In this document: positions 41,891 through 52,912 of the stretch, one piece after another | Numbering within the stretch: position 1 is the stretch's first letter | How the letters are laid out: every line of letters starts with the position of its first letter | Assembly (NCBI GenBank): GCA_963932145.1 | Contig: OZ010571.1 | Span: forward strand, 109,654,005-109,718,004 | Direction: 5' to 3' | Length of the DNA: 64,000 nucleotides | Source of the DNA: Acanthosepion lycidas | Lineage: Eukaryota; Mollusca; Cephalopoda; Sepiida; Sepiidae | The notes under the pieces: generated by a model | The model's input: only the letters and a program-made list of their open reading frames with translations | What the model was told of the DNA's origin: nothing | Databases searched by the model: none | Made by a program: the position numbers and the translations under genes

Positions 41891-43704
41891 TGAGTGATCA
41901 TCAGAATTGGTTATATGGACATTACAACAGAGATGTTCACCATCAAAGATAACATCCTGTTTTGTTTACATAGAAGTTTGCTATGCAACAATAATGGTCA
42001 TGGAATAGAAGACACAGGTCGTGAATTAGTAATGTGGTTCTATGACATTGTACATAACCATGTGACAATGTGTCTGCATATATTGATATACATGCACACT
42101 GATCCACTTAAATATACACTCACACAAATACATATATTGACATACTCATACATTCACTGATTTTAATGGACCCTTATAAATGATTCATTTTTCTTCTATG
42201 AATACTTTTGTATGTTTGTTTTTATGCTTCATCCTAAAAAAATCAAATAAAATTATTAACAAAATTAATTTACAATCAATTTTACAATAAAAAGGAATTT
42301 CACAAATTCAATATTATCTTAAAGGTTTAACAATGCAGTACTGAAGGTTTTAATTAGAAAATAACTAAAGATTAAACTTGGGAAATTCACAAATGAATAT
42401 GTGAGTATAACCTTGCAATAAAAATACAGCTTTGACATAAATGATTTAATTCTTGTTTGTCTTTTAAAATTGTATGTCTTTACAGAAAAAATATCTAATG
42501 TAACTTCAGAGATACTTCATAACAAAATTCAAAATTTAATAATTTAAATAGCTCACATATAGAGATTACAGAGGTAAGTCAAAAAATCATATTAGAAATT
42601 ATCAACATATATATATATATATATATATATCTCAAAAGTGCAAACACCAATAAAAAACACCAAAAATAAAATCTAAAATAATATTAAAATTTGCAGAAAT
42701 AACAGAAAACAGATAAGATATAAAAAGAATTTTCAAACAATCATCAATTGTTAGCTTTAGTAATTTCAGTAACTTTCATACTTGTCTCCCTTGAAAATAT
42801 AAAAGTGAGATATTGCAACAGGTCAAAATCAGTCAACCCCAAAATGCTAGCTCACCCACATAAATCTATGCCAAGAAACTGCCTTTATTTAACGGTGAGA
42901 AAGCAAAATAGCCAGAAATCAAAAGTCTCAATGACAATAAAAAACACTTGTAGTTGTGTTTCTGTTGAAAGATATGAGTAATGACATTTACTCAATATAT
43001 AAACTTTCTCTACATCAGATACACATTCATTTGACTGAGTGAGTTTTTTTCTCTGTAAAGATATATTGGTAAATAATCAACTTAAAACATTGCAAAAATG
43101 TAAATAAATTAAAGTTTTAATCTTTTTTCTTTCATTGTATTTTTGCTGTATTTTTATCTTTATCCTATGATCCTTAAATCAGCAGCATGTAAAATATAAG
43201 AATGGCTTAAGTCCAGAAATAAAGAAAGATGAAATAAAAACTATTGTATTTTCTTGTGTATAATACAATCAGTAGTGTGCAGAAGTGTGGAGGGCAGAGA
43301 GTGTGACGGCCTTGGGAATCCATATTGGGAGGGCATCCAATCAAAAAGTGAAATAAGAATTTTGTTTATATTTAATTTAAATAAAGTGTTTATTTCAAGT
43401 TTTATCTGTTTTTATGTATTTAAAATGTCTTCCTTTCTCACATTTCTCAGTACTAGGTCCTATAGCCCCCCCCCTACTTAAGTCTTAGGAGGCATACAAT
43501 CAAGGAGTTGGTCTCGGACATCATCAAACCTCTGCATGTCACTCAATACAACCCTGTGTTTCTGAAGCTAAAAACAAGGATTAAATTACATCCTTGAGTA
43601 TAATACAAGCCTGTAGTACAGGCATTCCTATGTAAAATTATTTTGAAAAGATGCACTATATTAAAATCTCAGTGTTATACATATTTACTAAAATATTTAA
43701 TATT
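41891..43704. other. AT-rich stretch with (TA)n at 42606-42632
   Basis: No gene recognised. A short C-run (atagccccccccctac) lies at 43460-43475. Confidence 0.45.
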
Positions 43705-44300
43705 TCATGATAATACAGACGGTTTTAGGCAAATCAATAAAATCTGTTGAATCTTTAATGTACCTCAGAAGTGAAATAAATTCTGCAGAAAAGAGTGTGA
43801 AAATTTGTATAGCTAAAGGCTGGGCCATCTTGAATAAAATGGAGGTAATCTGGAAATCCGATCTACCAGACAACCTAAAACAAATTCTTTTTTTTTGAGA
43901 CACTGTAGATGGTGTTTAATGTATGATGACACTGCTTGGACATCAAAATGCTAGAGCCTAAGCTTGATGGAATCTATGCTCAGATGCTGAAAGCTATACT
44001 TAACATCTCTTGGAGACAACATCCAACTAAATCATAGTTTTATGGACCCATCTGTGGTATTTCCACAATTCTATGTGAATGTAGAATGTGATTTGCAGAA
44101 CATTGCTAGCATGCAAAACAAGAACTCACAAATGATCTAGTGTTCTGGACACCTAACCATGTAGCAAAATGAGCTGGTCACCCAGTAACCACCTACATTG
44201 ACCAGCTATGGTATGACAAAGAATGCTATCCTAATTCCTACCTTGATGTAAAACCATGATGATTTGCATGATAGACTCATGAATGTCCAACCTAGCTCAA
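43705..44300 (+). pseudogene. LINE reverse transcriptase 3' half
   Basis: The longest copy of this LINE group in the window. A clean frame gives SVESLMYLRSEINSAEKSVK, ICIAKGWAILNKMEVIWKSD and LPDNLKQILFF. After a shift come GIYAQMLKAILNISWRQHPT, FAEHC, NDLVFWTPNHVAK and HPVTTYIDQLWYD. The order (FxYLxSxI, KxWxALNxMxxIWKS, LDGxYxQMLRAxLN, TYIDxL) is the C-terminal half of a LINE ORF2 after the RT palm. Multiple stops. Confidence 0.75.
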
Positions 44301-45519
44301 TTGAATAGAATAATTAATAAATAAAAGTATAGAAATGAATTGGATGTTTAGCCATGACATATTTCTTCTAATTTCCATTTCAAAATTTATTTTCAAGATG
44401 CTAACTAGATATACACAGTAATACATTTTAAGTTGTTAATCAATTGATCTTACTTTCCTATTTGATATGACTATTATATTTCAATGTATATTAATAAACT
44501 ATGAAAATAAAAAAATTGTCTTTCATTAAGAATGAAGAGAGAAAACATAAAAAGGCATGATCAAAATAAAAACTTCATCTTGTGAGCAATCTTGCTGTTT
44601 CAAATTAAAGGTTTTCTAAGATGAGTAAAATTTTCAACAAACTTGTAATTGTGTATGACATGACTAACTTTTTGCATTTAATTTTTGTTCAAATATTGAA
44701 AAAAAAAAATATGAAGTCAAAAATTAATGATATTACTTCATCTAAGAAATTTAAGCAACTTTTGATTTTGCTTTGGATGCTTAAAAAAATATTCATATTT
44801 CCAGACAAATTTTTCTTATTCATTTATAATTACAGATGTTTAAGATGATTTTAACATTTGTTACAGATATTTACAAATTTTAATAAAAAAGAGAGGGGTA
44901 CACATTGAAAACTGAATTGACAGTTTTCCAGGAAATCAATATTTACTGTATTTGTGTATGAGAAAATAAGCAATTTTGCTGAATATTTTGGAGTAAAAAA
45001 AGAAAGAATGAATGGTTTCATTACAAAGTATTCAAATAAAGTGTTGAAATTAAGAGAATTAATTTAAAAAAAACAGACAAAATTAAGCACATAATGGGCT
45101 TCTTTTTTTCTTAAATTAATCATCTTGACATCTCTTGATACAAAATAGAAAAGAGAACATCTTTAAATAAATTTAAATAAATGGAAATAGCTGATACAAA
45201 AAAGAGCTACAATTAATGGTTTTATATCTGTTCACCTACTTTTACACTTCCTTGGTATCACAAAAGTTGTTTGCAGTCAGACTGTCATCACATACTTTAA
45301 CGGCTTCTTTTTTATCCTTTGTTGCTCTCAACAAGCTGCTGTGTGAAAGCCTGGAAAATACACAAAAAAGACACAAAATAAATTATCAATCATTTAGAGA
45401 AAAAACAAAAGGAAATTTAGATAAAATTATGTATTAAAAATTCAATGTCATTAATGCAAGTTGCAAGAGTTCAAAAGTATTTTTAAGATAAACAAGGAGC
45501 TCTTATTTACTGCTATGTC
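44301..45519. other. AT-rich non-coding stretch
   Basis: Nothing recognised. Confidence 0.4.
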
Positions 45520-45660
45520 TCTTTAGAATGTTGGGGATCATGGCTCTCCACAGTTTTCTTTTTTATTATCTGTGAATTGCTATGAACTATAAGGAAAGAT
45601 AGTGGAGCAATTTTCTTTTACCATCTCTATAGTTTTGAATTCAGAGTTTTCCATTGACTG
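45520..45660 (-). pseudogene. LINE 3' scrap, antisense
   Basis: gaatgttggggatcatggct, ctccacagttttctttttta reverses the K-V-R-K-F-W-R-A-M-I-x-N-I tail seen at 46440-46505. Confidence 0.5.
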
Positions 45661-46059
45661 GTTGTCATCCAAGGCTAAATAGAGATTCTAGTCTCCTCTG
45701 CTTGCTGATTTTATTTTCTTCTGATAATCATTATGCTAGCAACACATTCAAAATAAGTAGATAGTAACAACTAAATGAGTTTGTAGAAATTTAGATAAAT
45801 ATGTCATAGTAGTATGACTGTTAACATGTGGCTTTGTATAAGTGATATATGATGAGTTCCCCAATGACCGAGGAGAATTTATCAAATTGAAACTGTAAGA
45901 AAAAGTGATGTTGCAGGCTAAAACATGAAAAAGAAAAGAAAGCAAATCTATGTTAAAGAAACATTAAACTAATTTTTTTCATATTTTTACAAATCAGTTT
46001 TTGGCAGCAATTTCTGAGTATGGAATGAAAATTGGTCATTCATAATGTGAGTGTAAGAG

Positions 46060-46200
46060 AGAAAGGAACACGATTATAAATTTCAATAGCTTTGAACTAA
46101 GTCTGTAAAATGTTCTGGCATAGGTATTTTGGTCAGATCCAAAAGGCCCAATGAAAATATTTTTCATCTTGCTTCTAATTATTATTTTTTTTTAAACCAT
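46060..46200 (+). repeat. Local repeat, first copy
   Basis: ttataaatttcaatagcttt, ctgtaaaatgttctggcata, tcttgcttctaattatta recur at 47045-47250 in the same order, with 46615-47015 between. Confidence 0.55.
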
Positions 46201-46254
46201 ATTGTATTAAGAAACAAGAAAATTTCATTAAAACAAAGTGTTGAACTGTTACAT

Positions 46255-46520
46255 AATATCAGTCCTCTTATATGGCAGTGAATACTGGACAATCATCTCA
46301 CAGATGAAGAAGAGACAGGACATACTGAAGGCAAGAGGAACAGATGAAAACAGTGCATAACCTATCTAATGAACTTGTGTAAATGGACGTAGGACAAGGT
46401 TTAGGAGAAATAGTAAAAAGACCAAATTTATTAAGAGCTACAAAGGTCAGGAAGTTTTGGAGAGCCATGATCATCAACATTCTGAAAGAACATGGCACAT
46501 AGAATAAGAATATCTGCATC
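46255..46520 (+). pseudogene. LINE ORF2 3' fragment
   Basis: Broken plus frames read LLYGSEYWTIISQMKKRQ and, at the end, SYKGQEVLESHD; in the neighbouring frame this is RATKVRKFWRAMIINILKEH, GT, stop. This is the sense version of the antisense tails at 1940, 22020, 33050, 45520 and 54590. Confidence 0.7.
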
Positions 46521-46614
46521 TAAAGACACATGATTTGTAATTTTTATAACATTGATGTTCAACACTGCAAGATGTTACAAAACTAAAGTATTAACCTAAA
46601 AAATCAAGTCATAT

Positions 46615-47015
46615 TCTCAAGGAAAAACTTTTCAGATCAAAATTCTTATATGGATGTCACACATGTCACCAATCTCCTTCAGAAATATCTAAACATGTAC
46701 TTCCCTAGATCAATGATTAAAAATGACTTCAAACAAAGGAACACAGATCTTAGATGGAACTATCCTTTATTAAACCTTTCAAAATGGCATTACTAAATCA
46801 CCAACAAAAAACTGTAGCAAATAACAGAAACCACATCACTTGAGAACTTTCAACAACAACTAAAATGGATAGCACATGTAACTCAGCTAAAATAAATGGA
46901 ATAATCAAGATACTGACATTCCACACTAATTCAAACAAAAGCTTAGAAAAAAAACCTCCATCAATACTAGAAAGATCTATAACAGTAACTTGAGAAACCT
47001 ATTTTTAATATTATA
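46615..47015 (+). pseudogene. LINE-like C-terminal fragment, copy 2
   Basis: Pairs with 33690-34080. Reads NSYMDVTHVTNLLQKYLN, RSMIKNDFKQRNTDLRWNYP and LKWIAHVTQ in one or two frames, better preserved than copy 1. Confidence 0.5.
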
Positions 47016-47044
47016 ATGTGTGTGTGTGTGAGAGAGAGAGAAAT

Positions 47045-47250
47045 ATATAATTATAAATTTCAGTAGTACTGGAATGACAAAGCTGTAAAATGTTCTGGCA
47101 GAGGCATAGGTATCTTGATCACAAGTTGTACAAAGTTTATAACAGTTTGAATGTGTGAACTTAGTGAGTAAAATTTGCCAGTTTTTATTGTCTTTTGTGA
47201 GACCTGAAAGGCTTGATGGAAATTTCTTTTCTTGCTTCTAATTAGCTTAA
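47045..47250 (+). repeat. Local repeat, second copy
   Basis: Partner of 46060-46200, preceded by a (GT)n(GA)n tract at 47016-47042. Confidence 0.55.
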
Positions 47251-47599
47251 AAAGTGTTCTCTATTATGTCTGCATCTAAAAATACAAGATTTGTAATTTT
47301 TTTTTATATAACCTTGAACAAGTTTTTGGCATCTTTGACAGGATTGTCTTTTTGCTGCAAAATGTCATTAACACAAACTGATTATTCTTATCATCTATAA
47401 ATAAATAATATTTTAATTTATCATTTGAAAAACAAGAAATTGATATAAAAATCCCAAATCTAAAAATTGTGAATAAAACTGAAAAAATATTTAACAAAAT
47501 AATGGAGGACTCTGAAATGAACCTTGGTGATCATTCAGATTTTGGCTACAGAACTGAATGTTTGAAGTTGAGAACTTTCAAAGAAATTTTTTTAAGTTG

Positions 47600-48110
47600 G
47601 GATCATCCTAAGCAAGGCAGTAACGTTACTAAAACACAAGGAGTCACAGAGTGTGGAAGAATTAGGAACAGGAACAGAAACATTAATGATGAGCAGAAAG
47701 AGAAGAGAGTAATCAGATGGACAGTAGATAGCAATTGACATTGCATTTAAAGTTTTAGAGACTGGTTGGAAAGCATGGAGCCAGAAGGGAATTCCACAAG
47801 TGAGAAGTGCAAGAAAAGAAATTGTTAGGATAGAATTTACAGCTACGTCTAGCCAGCTCAACATAAATTGATGAGCTCTCAATGCCAGTCTAGTGCTGAG
47901 CTAAATTTAAAAAACTCTAAGTAACATAGAAAAGGACTCATTCAAATAATTACCATGAAAGTATTTATAGAAAAAACACAGAGAGGCAACCTTATGGCAG
48001 TGAAAAAAGTGACTTAAGATGAGCTGTCAGATCAGGACCAATAATATTGTAGATATTTCTTTGGATTTTATCAAGGAGCTCAAGGTAAATAACTGGGACT
48101 TATTGATAAG
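47600..48110 (-). pseudogene. LINE reverse transcriptase end and 3' UTR, antisense
   Basis: gatcatcctaagcaaggcag, caaggagtcacagagtgtgg is the reversed LINE 3' UTR. Further in, aatgccagtctagtgctgag and gaaagtatttatagaaaaaa follow the 4896-5440 and 9421-9930 order. This copy shows the uninterrupted sequence at the 28413 insertion site. Confidence 0.7.
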
Positions 48111-48227
48111 TTGAGTTCAACATTGTCAAAATAAATAAATTTCAACAGATAGCAGAATTTTACACATATTTCTATATAAAGAATTACATAAATCAAGAAG
48201 GGAGTTTGATTTTTTTTTTTTTTTACG

Positions 48228-48495
48228 GGTTATCAATGTTTTTGGAAATAATAAAGATTTTCTGATACAAGTCCTACTGATTGACCCACTGCTTGGAAAA
48301 GAAGAGGTGGATTCATGCCTTTCCCAAGAGTATTTGCACATAAGTGAATATAAAGAACACAAATAGAAATCAAATTTGGCTCAGATTTCACATTCCACAA
48401 AAATCACCTGCACATCCAAGATTACTGCACCTGATATTACTGAGTGGTCACCCATCTAGGTACTGACCAGATGAGAATGTGATATGGCCATAAGC
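48228..48495 (-). mobile_element. Composite 5S-tRNA SINE, second copy
   Basis: On the minus strand: tatggccatatcacattctc, then ctggtcagtacctagatggg, tgaccactcagtaatatcag and gtgcagtaatc follow 5S rRNA. About 35 bases around the A-box position are deleted compared with 24729-24840. The SINE-A body follows (cacttatgtgcaaatactct, tgaatccacctcttcttttc), ending in an A run (T run at 48208-48226 on the plus strand). Confidence 0.75.
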
Positions 48496-49237
48496 TTTCA
48501 AGAAAGAAAAACAATGTACTTGTGTTTACACAGATAGCTGAAAAAGAAATAAAAAAAAACATTATAGGCCTTGCTGTTAGAAAATGTGTGTGCATGTAGT
48601 TTCCATGTGGCTTGTTTGAAATTGAGTTTACCAGGTGACTAAGAAGCCTTCCCAAAGGTGAAGACCATTTTTCTTTTTCTTTTTTTTTGTTACTACTACA
48701 TCTGGAGGAAAAAAAAAAAAGATGATGTTTATTTTTCCAGTCCTTTTATAATCCTGAAACAGCACTACATAGTAGGCATCTTGGCAGACAAAGTATGGGT
48801 AATCCCCACAAGACCATGTGACCAGTCAATTAAAACAAACTGCTTGAGTTTACATATTGTAAATTGCAAGCTGTCATTTTATAGTTGCATAAATATCTAC
48901 AAAAAAAATTATAGTTTCTTAAAAATAACCTAAACAGAGAAGAAATAATTAAAAAAAAAAAGTCAAAATATAAAAAGAAAGTGTAAAATTTTTTCAGGCT
49001 GAAAATAGAATATGAGATTTTAAGAAAAGAAAAATCAAAATGAAATAAAGTTTATTTGCAAGAAAAATATCAGTTTAAACAATGAAGACAGTGAAAAAAT
49101 AAATTTTAATGTCTAAAATGTTAAACTAATTAAAATATGAAAAAAATTAAAGTAGAAACTGAATAAAAAAATAAAAATTGTTTTAATACACAAATCAAAG
49201 ACTAAAGAATAATAAAAATAAATAAAATGAAAAAGGA
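48496..49237. other. AT-rich non-coding stretch
   Basis: A-rich; nothing recognised. Confidence 0.4.
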
Positions 49238-49369
49238 CACATGGCACAGTGGATAAAGGCATTAGTTAGATCCAGTTTGTTTGTTTGGGTTTTATGGCAT
49301 ATCAACCACTGTGGGTTATTTAATGCCAAATCCAGTTTATATGAATTTTAAATGTCTATTTTGTATGGA

Positions 49370-49545
49370 ATAAAAAAACGTATAGCTGGCAACATTATTT
49401 CTTACAAAAAACATATAGCTGGCAACATTATTTCTTACAAAAACCGTATAGCTGGCAACATTATTTCTTACAAAAACCGTATAGCTGGCAACATTATTGT
49501 TTCAAAAACTTATAGCTGGCAACATTATTTTTCCGAAAACATTAT
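49370..49545. repeat. 33-bp minisatellite, 5 copies
   Basis: TATAGCTGGCAACATTATTT starts units at 49381, 49414, 49447, 49480 and 49511; the spacings are 33, 33, 33 and 31. The unit corresponds to a single tatattgctggtatta-type site in the other SINE D copies. Confidence 0.93.
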
Positions 49546-49560
49546 CTGAGACCTTGCTGT

Positions 49561-49920
49561 TGGATGTAGTTTATCGCCTTACCCAGGAAGCGGATGTAGT
49601 TTATCGTCATACCCAGGATGCGGATGTAGTTTATCGTCATACCCAGGACGCGGATGTAGTTTATCGTCATACCCAGGACGCGGATGTAGTTTATCGTCAT
49701 ACCCAGGACGCGGATGTAGTTTATCGTCATACCCAGGACGCGGATGTAGTTTATCGTCATACCCAGGACGCGGATGTAGTTTATCGTCATACCCAGGACG
49801 CGGATGTAGTTTATCGTCATACCCAGGACGCGGATGTAGTTTATCGTCATACCCAGGACGCGGATGTAGTTTATCGTCATACCCAGGACGCGGATGTAGT
49901 TTATCGTCATACCCAGGACT
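49561..49920. repeat. 30-bp minisatellite, 12 copies
   Basis: Twelve exact 30-bp units of CGGATGTAGTTTATCGTCAT plus ACCCAGGACG. Units 3-11 are identical; differences fall only in the first two and the last. Each unit has three CpG sites, standing out in an AT-rich window. The single-copy ancestor ggatgtagtttgtcataccc, aggatgg is at 60132-60157. The long frames on both strands (DVVYRHTQDA repeats and its antisense) exist only because 30 is a multiple of 3. Confidence 0.97.
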
Positions 49921-50225
49921 CAGTTAGATCCAGTGACAAGACCCAAATAGTGTGAGTTCAATACCCGGTTAAGGCAGTGGAGAACTTGGAGAGGGGAATT
50001 AACAGGAGATAACTGATGACATCCATTAAACATGGCACATGGAACTAGAACAGTCTATCCCAGTGAGTGAAATAAAGGGTTAGGTTCAACATTCCAACCA
50101 CCTAAAGAAGGCTGGAGTGTACAATGGCCGAAACGTTGTAATAAATATGGCGACAAAGATGAGGACAATAGTCCGAATAATGTAAATAGTGTACATAATA
50201 CCTCATCTCAGAAATATAGACAGAT

Positions 50226-50676
50226 ACCAAAATGAAAAATCCTGAAAACAAATGTTATGAAAAAAAAAAGGCAGAATGAAAGAAAGAACCTTTTAAAAAG
50301 TAAAGATACCAAAAAAGAAGGAGATCAATAGTCCAAACAACCCTTTGAACAATAATGACATCTAATGAAATCATAATTTACTGTTGAACACCTTAGTAAG
50401 ATTGTTTTATTACTACTAATAATAGTATTTAGATACTAAGTTTATCTTAGTCTGCTACAAGTGTGGAATATCAAGTGAAAATCAATTTTCACCCAGCATT
50501 GATGCTCTGATAGACTGGCTCATCATTATACTACATAGATTTCACATGAAGCATTAGACTGATAAATTTTCTAAACATCAACTCTTGTTTTGACTATTAT
50601 AAAGTTAAAGATTTCATTTAAAATGCAAGGCCAGTGAAGTTCATTACAACCATGGACAAATGAAAACATAATATAC
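50226..50676. other. AT-rich non-coding stretch
   Basis: Nothing recognised. Confidence 0.4.
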
Positions 50677-50678
50677 TA

Positions 50679-50782
50679 TTAGGTTGGTGCAAAAATAATG
50701 ACGTAATAGTGTCGTTTTTTTGATGTTAAAAAATACGTCAAAAAAACAACATTATTACGTCATTATTTTTGCACCAACCTAA
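50679..50782. mobile_element. Palindromic mariner MITE, copy 2
   Basis: 104 bp, same 16-bp termini, TA on both sides (50677-50678; 50783-50784). Differences from copy 5 include gtcgtttttttgatg and acaacatt. Confidence 0.95.
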
Positions 50783-51083
50783 TAGAATATGATTTTTAGA
50801 ATTGATTTTACTAATGGATTCAAACACATTTTTCAAGATTTATTTTCTCCTAAAGAGATATTTTATAAAGTACCCGGTTTCATTAAATAAAAAAAAAAAA
50901 AAAAAAAAATTATAAACAATATTCACTCTTGAAACTAATTTATACATTTTTTACTATATAGGTTTACTTGTAAAAATATATGCATTTTTAATTTGTCAGA
51001 ATAAGACTAAAGCAAACAACTGAAATCTGATCATAACAAAGATGAGGACATTAATCTGATTAGAAATAAATACTTTTTTTTTT

Positions 51084-51089
<6 letters not shown>

Positions 51090-51126
<37 letters not shown>

Positions 51127-51138
51127 GTGAGTGAGTGA

Positions 51139-51194
<56 letters not shown>
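51090..51194. repeat. (GA)n(GAGT)n(GT)n compound microsatellite
   Basis: About 17 GA units, a stepped GAGTGAGT zone, then about 25 GT units; a MITE follows within a few bases. Confidence 0.97.
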
Positions 51195-51196
<2 letters not shown>

Positions 51197-51199
51197 ATA

Positions 51200-51279
51200 T
51201 TAGGTTGGTGCAAAAATAATGTCGTTTTCTCACATAGTAACATATGTGAGAAAACGACATTATTTTTGCACCAACCTAA
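51200..51279. mobile_element. Palindromic mariner MITE, short variant (copy 3)
   Basis: 80 bp with TA flanks (51198-51199; 51280-51281). Outer 30 bp match the family, but the centre (tctcacatagtaacatatgt, gaga) is a different, shorter inverted repeat. Confidence 0.93.
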
Positions 51280-51709
51280 TACATACGAGGTAGGGACTGC
51301 TGAAAAGTTCTTGTCCAGACCTTTAGATGTTTGGTCATAAGGTCAAATTTTGGGTCAGTGTGTATGTGTTATGATTCAGAATGATGATATTTCATCATTC
51401 TAAAAATAACATTGGCATCAGTGATGATAGAAAATAAGGATATTTCATCATCCCTGAAATAACGATGAAAATATTTTATCATCCTAAAACCAAACTTGCC
51501 ACCAGTGATGAAAGATGAGAAAAATCAGATTATAAAAACGACACTTCCACCACAAGCGATGGAGAACAGTAGAGTAGCAAGTGGCAGTAGTAAAACGGCC
51601 CAACACTCCAGAAGATTCAAAATTGATGATCTCAAATGTTATCCTCACCAACGAAATTCTTGGAAGAAGCAAAACAAGTAAGCACAAACATTTAAAGAAA
51701 CAAAAGAGA

Positions 51710-52250
51710 CACTATTTACATTATTCGGACTATTGTCCTCATCTTTGTCGCCGTATTTATCACAACGTTTTGGCCGTTGTATGCTCCGGCCTGCTTCAGG
51801 TAGCTGGAATGACAAACTGAACCCTTTATTTCACTCAATGGGGTGCCATGTGTAATGGATGTCAGTTATCAGTTGTCTCCTGTTAATTCCCCTCTCAAAG
51901 TTCTCCACCGTCTTAACCAGGTATTGAACTCACACTCTTTGGGTCCTGTTACTGGATCTAACTAACGCCTTTATTCACTGTGCCATGTGCCCTCTGTGTA
52001 TGAATTTGTGGGGATTATAAACCTAATGTCTTCAGCAACCTTTTTAGCAGTGCTATTACAATTTTGGCTGTTATCAAATCATGTTTTTACCAGAGCTCAT
52101 ATTGCAATTTTTGTTGTAAAAAAATGAGAGGGGAATTAACAGGAAATAACTGACATCCACCTGAAGAAGGCCGGAGCATACAACGGCCGAAACGTTGTGA
52201 TAAATATGGTGACAAAGATGAGGACAATAGTTTGAATAACTTAAATAGTG
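51710..52250. mobile_element. Fold-back copy of SINE family C
   Basis: Left arm 51710-51906 and right arm 52126-52250 are inverted; the right arm reads ctgaagaaggccggagcata, caacggccgaaacgttgtga, acaaagatgaggacaatagt. The left arm has an extra 45 bases (51804-51848). The centre contains the family's tRNA-like head in antisense (gggtcctgttactggatcta, cactgtgccatgtgc). Confidence 0.8.
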
Positions 52251-52843
52251 TACCTAATACCTCATCTCACCATACCAATATTTGTAATTCACATCATGAA
52301 AAAGAAAAATTACTTATCAACTCTGTTACATATGTGTATGGTTATGTATATGTATGCATATTTATGTTTTTTCTATTTGTGCATGTTTGTTTTGTATTTA
52401 CACACACACATAAAATACTCACATACAGACTAAATGTTTGGTCATTGAAATAACGTTTTTAGGAAGTGGGTTGGGCTGATAACTTTTCAGCTGCATTCCT
52501 TCATATGGACACAAAACTAAAGACCTATTTGTAAATTTAAAAAAATAAAATACAAATGTTTTTTTTTTTTAAATTTTGATTTAGGCATTTCACTCGGAAA
52601 AAATGTTTTTTTTTTTTTTTAACCTTTTGGTTTTGTAAATTGATTTCTGGGAATATTTTTTCTTGCTTCTCTTGTGATTTTTCATGACATTTAATAATAT
52701 TGGCTTCTGTCTACCTTCTTTTTTTTCTCTAAGATGACAATCTCTTATTCCTCTTCAGGTCCAAGTGAAAATGTCTGAGTAAATTATCAAAAAGAAAAAA
52801 AAATACTGCCCATCATTATTTGTGCAAGTAAATTTACCAGATC

Positions 52844-52846
<3 letters not shown>
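52251..52846. other. AT-rich non-coding stretch
   Basis: T runs at about 52560-52570 and 52607-52620. Nothing recognised. Confidence 0.4.

Positions 52847-52848
<2 letters not shown>

Positions 52849-52911
<63 letters not shown>
52849..52911. repeat. (TA)n(TG)n microsatellite
   Basis: About 20 TA units then about 11 TG units. Confidence 0.97.

Positions 52912-52912
<1 letters not shown>

Larger units (their letters stand above)
49277..49921 (-). mobile_element. SINE-like element D containing two minisatellites
   Basis: Exactly flanked by the 13-bp direct repeat AGTTAGATCCAGT (49264-49276 and 49922-49934). Its A-rich tail appears on the plus strand as ttgtttgtttgggttttatg at 49277, and catatcaaccactgtgggtt, atttaatgcc match 26442 and 59840. 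The middle is replaced by the two arrays listed next. The core ccagctatgggcaaatagtt of the other copies is missing. Confidence 0.85.
49238..50225 (+). mobile_element. SINE family C, split by the minisatellite-bearing SINE D
   Basis: The tRNA-like head catggcacagtggataaagg (49239-49258) runs into the target site. The body resumes at 49922 with agttagatccagtgacaag, gtgtgagttcaatacccggt, ggagaacttggagaggggaa, cacctaaagaaggctgga, cgaaacgttgtaataa and acaaagatgaggacaatagt. It is the only copy here without a left inverted arm, so it may show the family's plain form. Confidence 0.75.

Noticed and set aside
49370-49920. CRISPR-like regular repeats
   Set aside because: The units are head-to-tail with no spacers, and the genome is plainly eukaryotic.
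49497-49955. 152-residue plus and 122-residue minus reading frames made of ten-residue repeats
   Set aside because: They are translations of a 30-bp minisatellite whose unit length is a multiple of three, so several frames stay open. The array lies in a SINE with a target duplication and no promoter, start context or splice sites.
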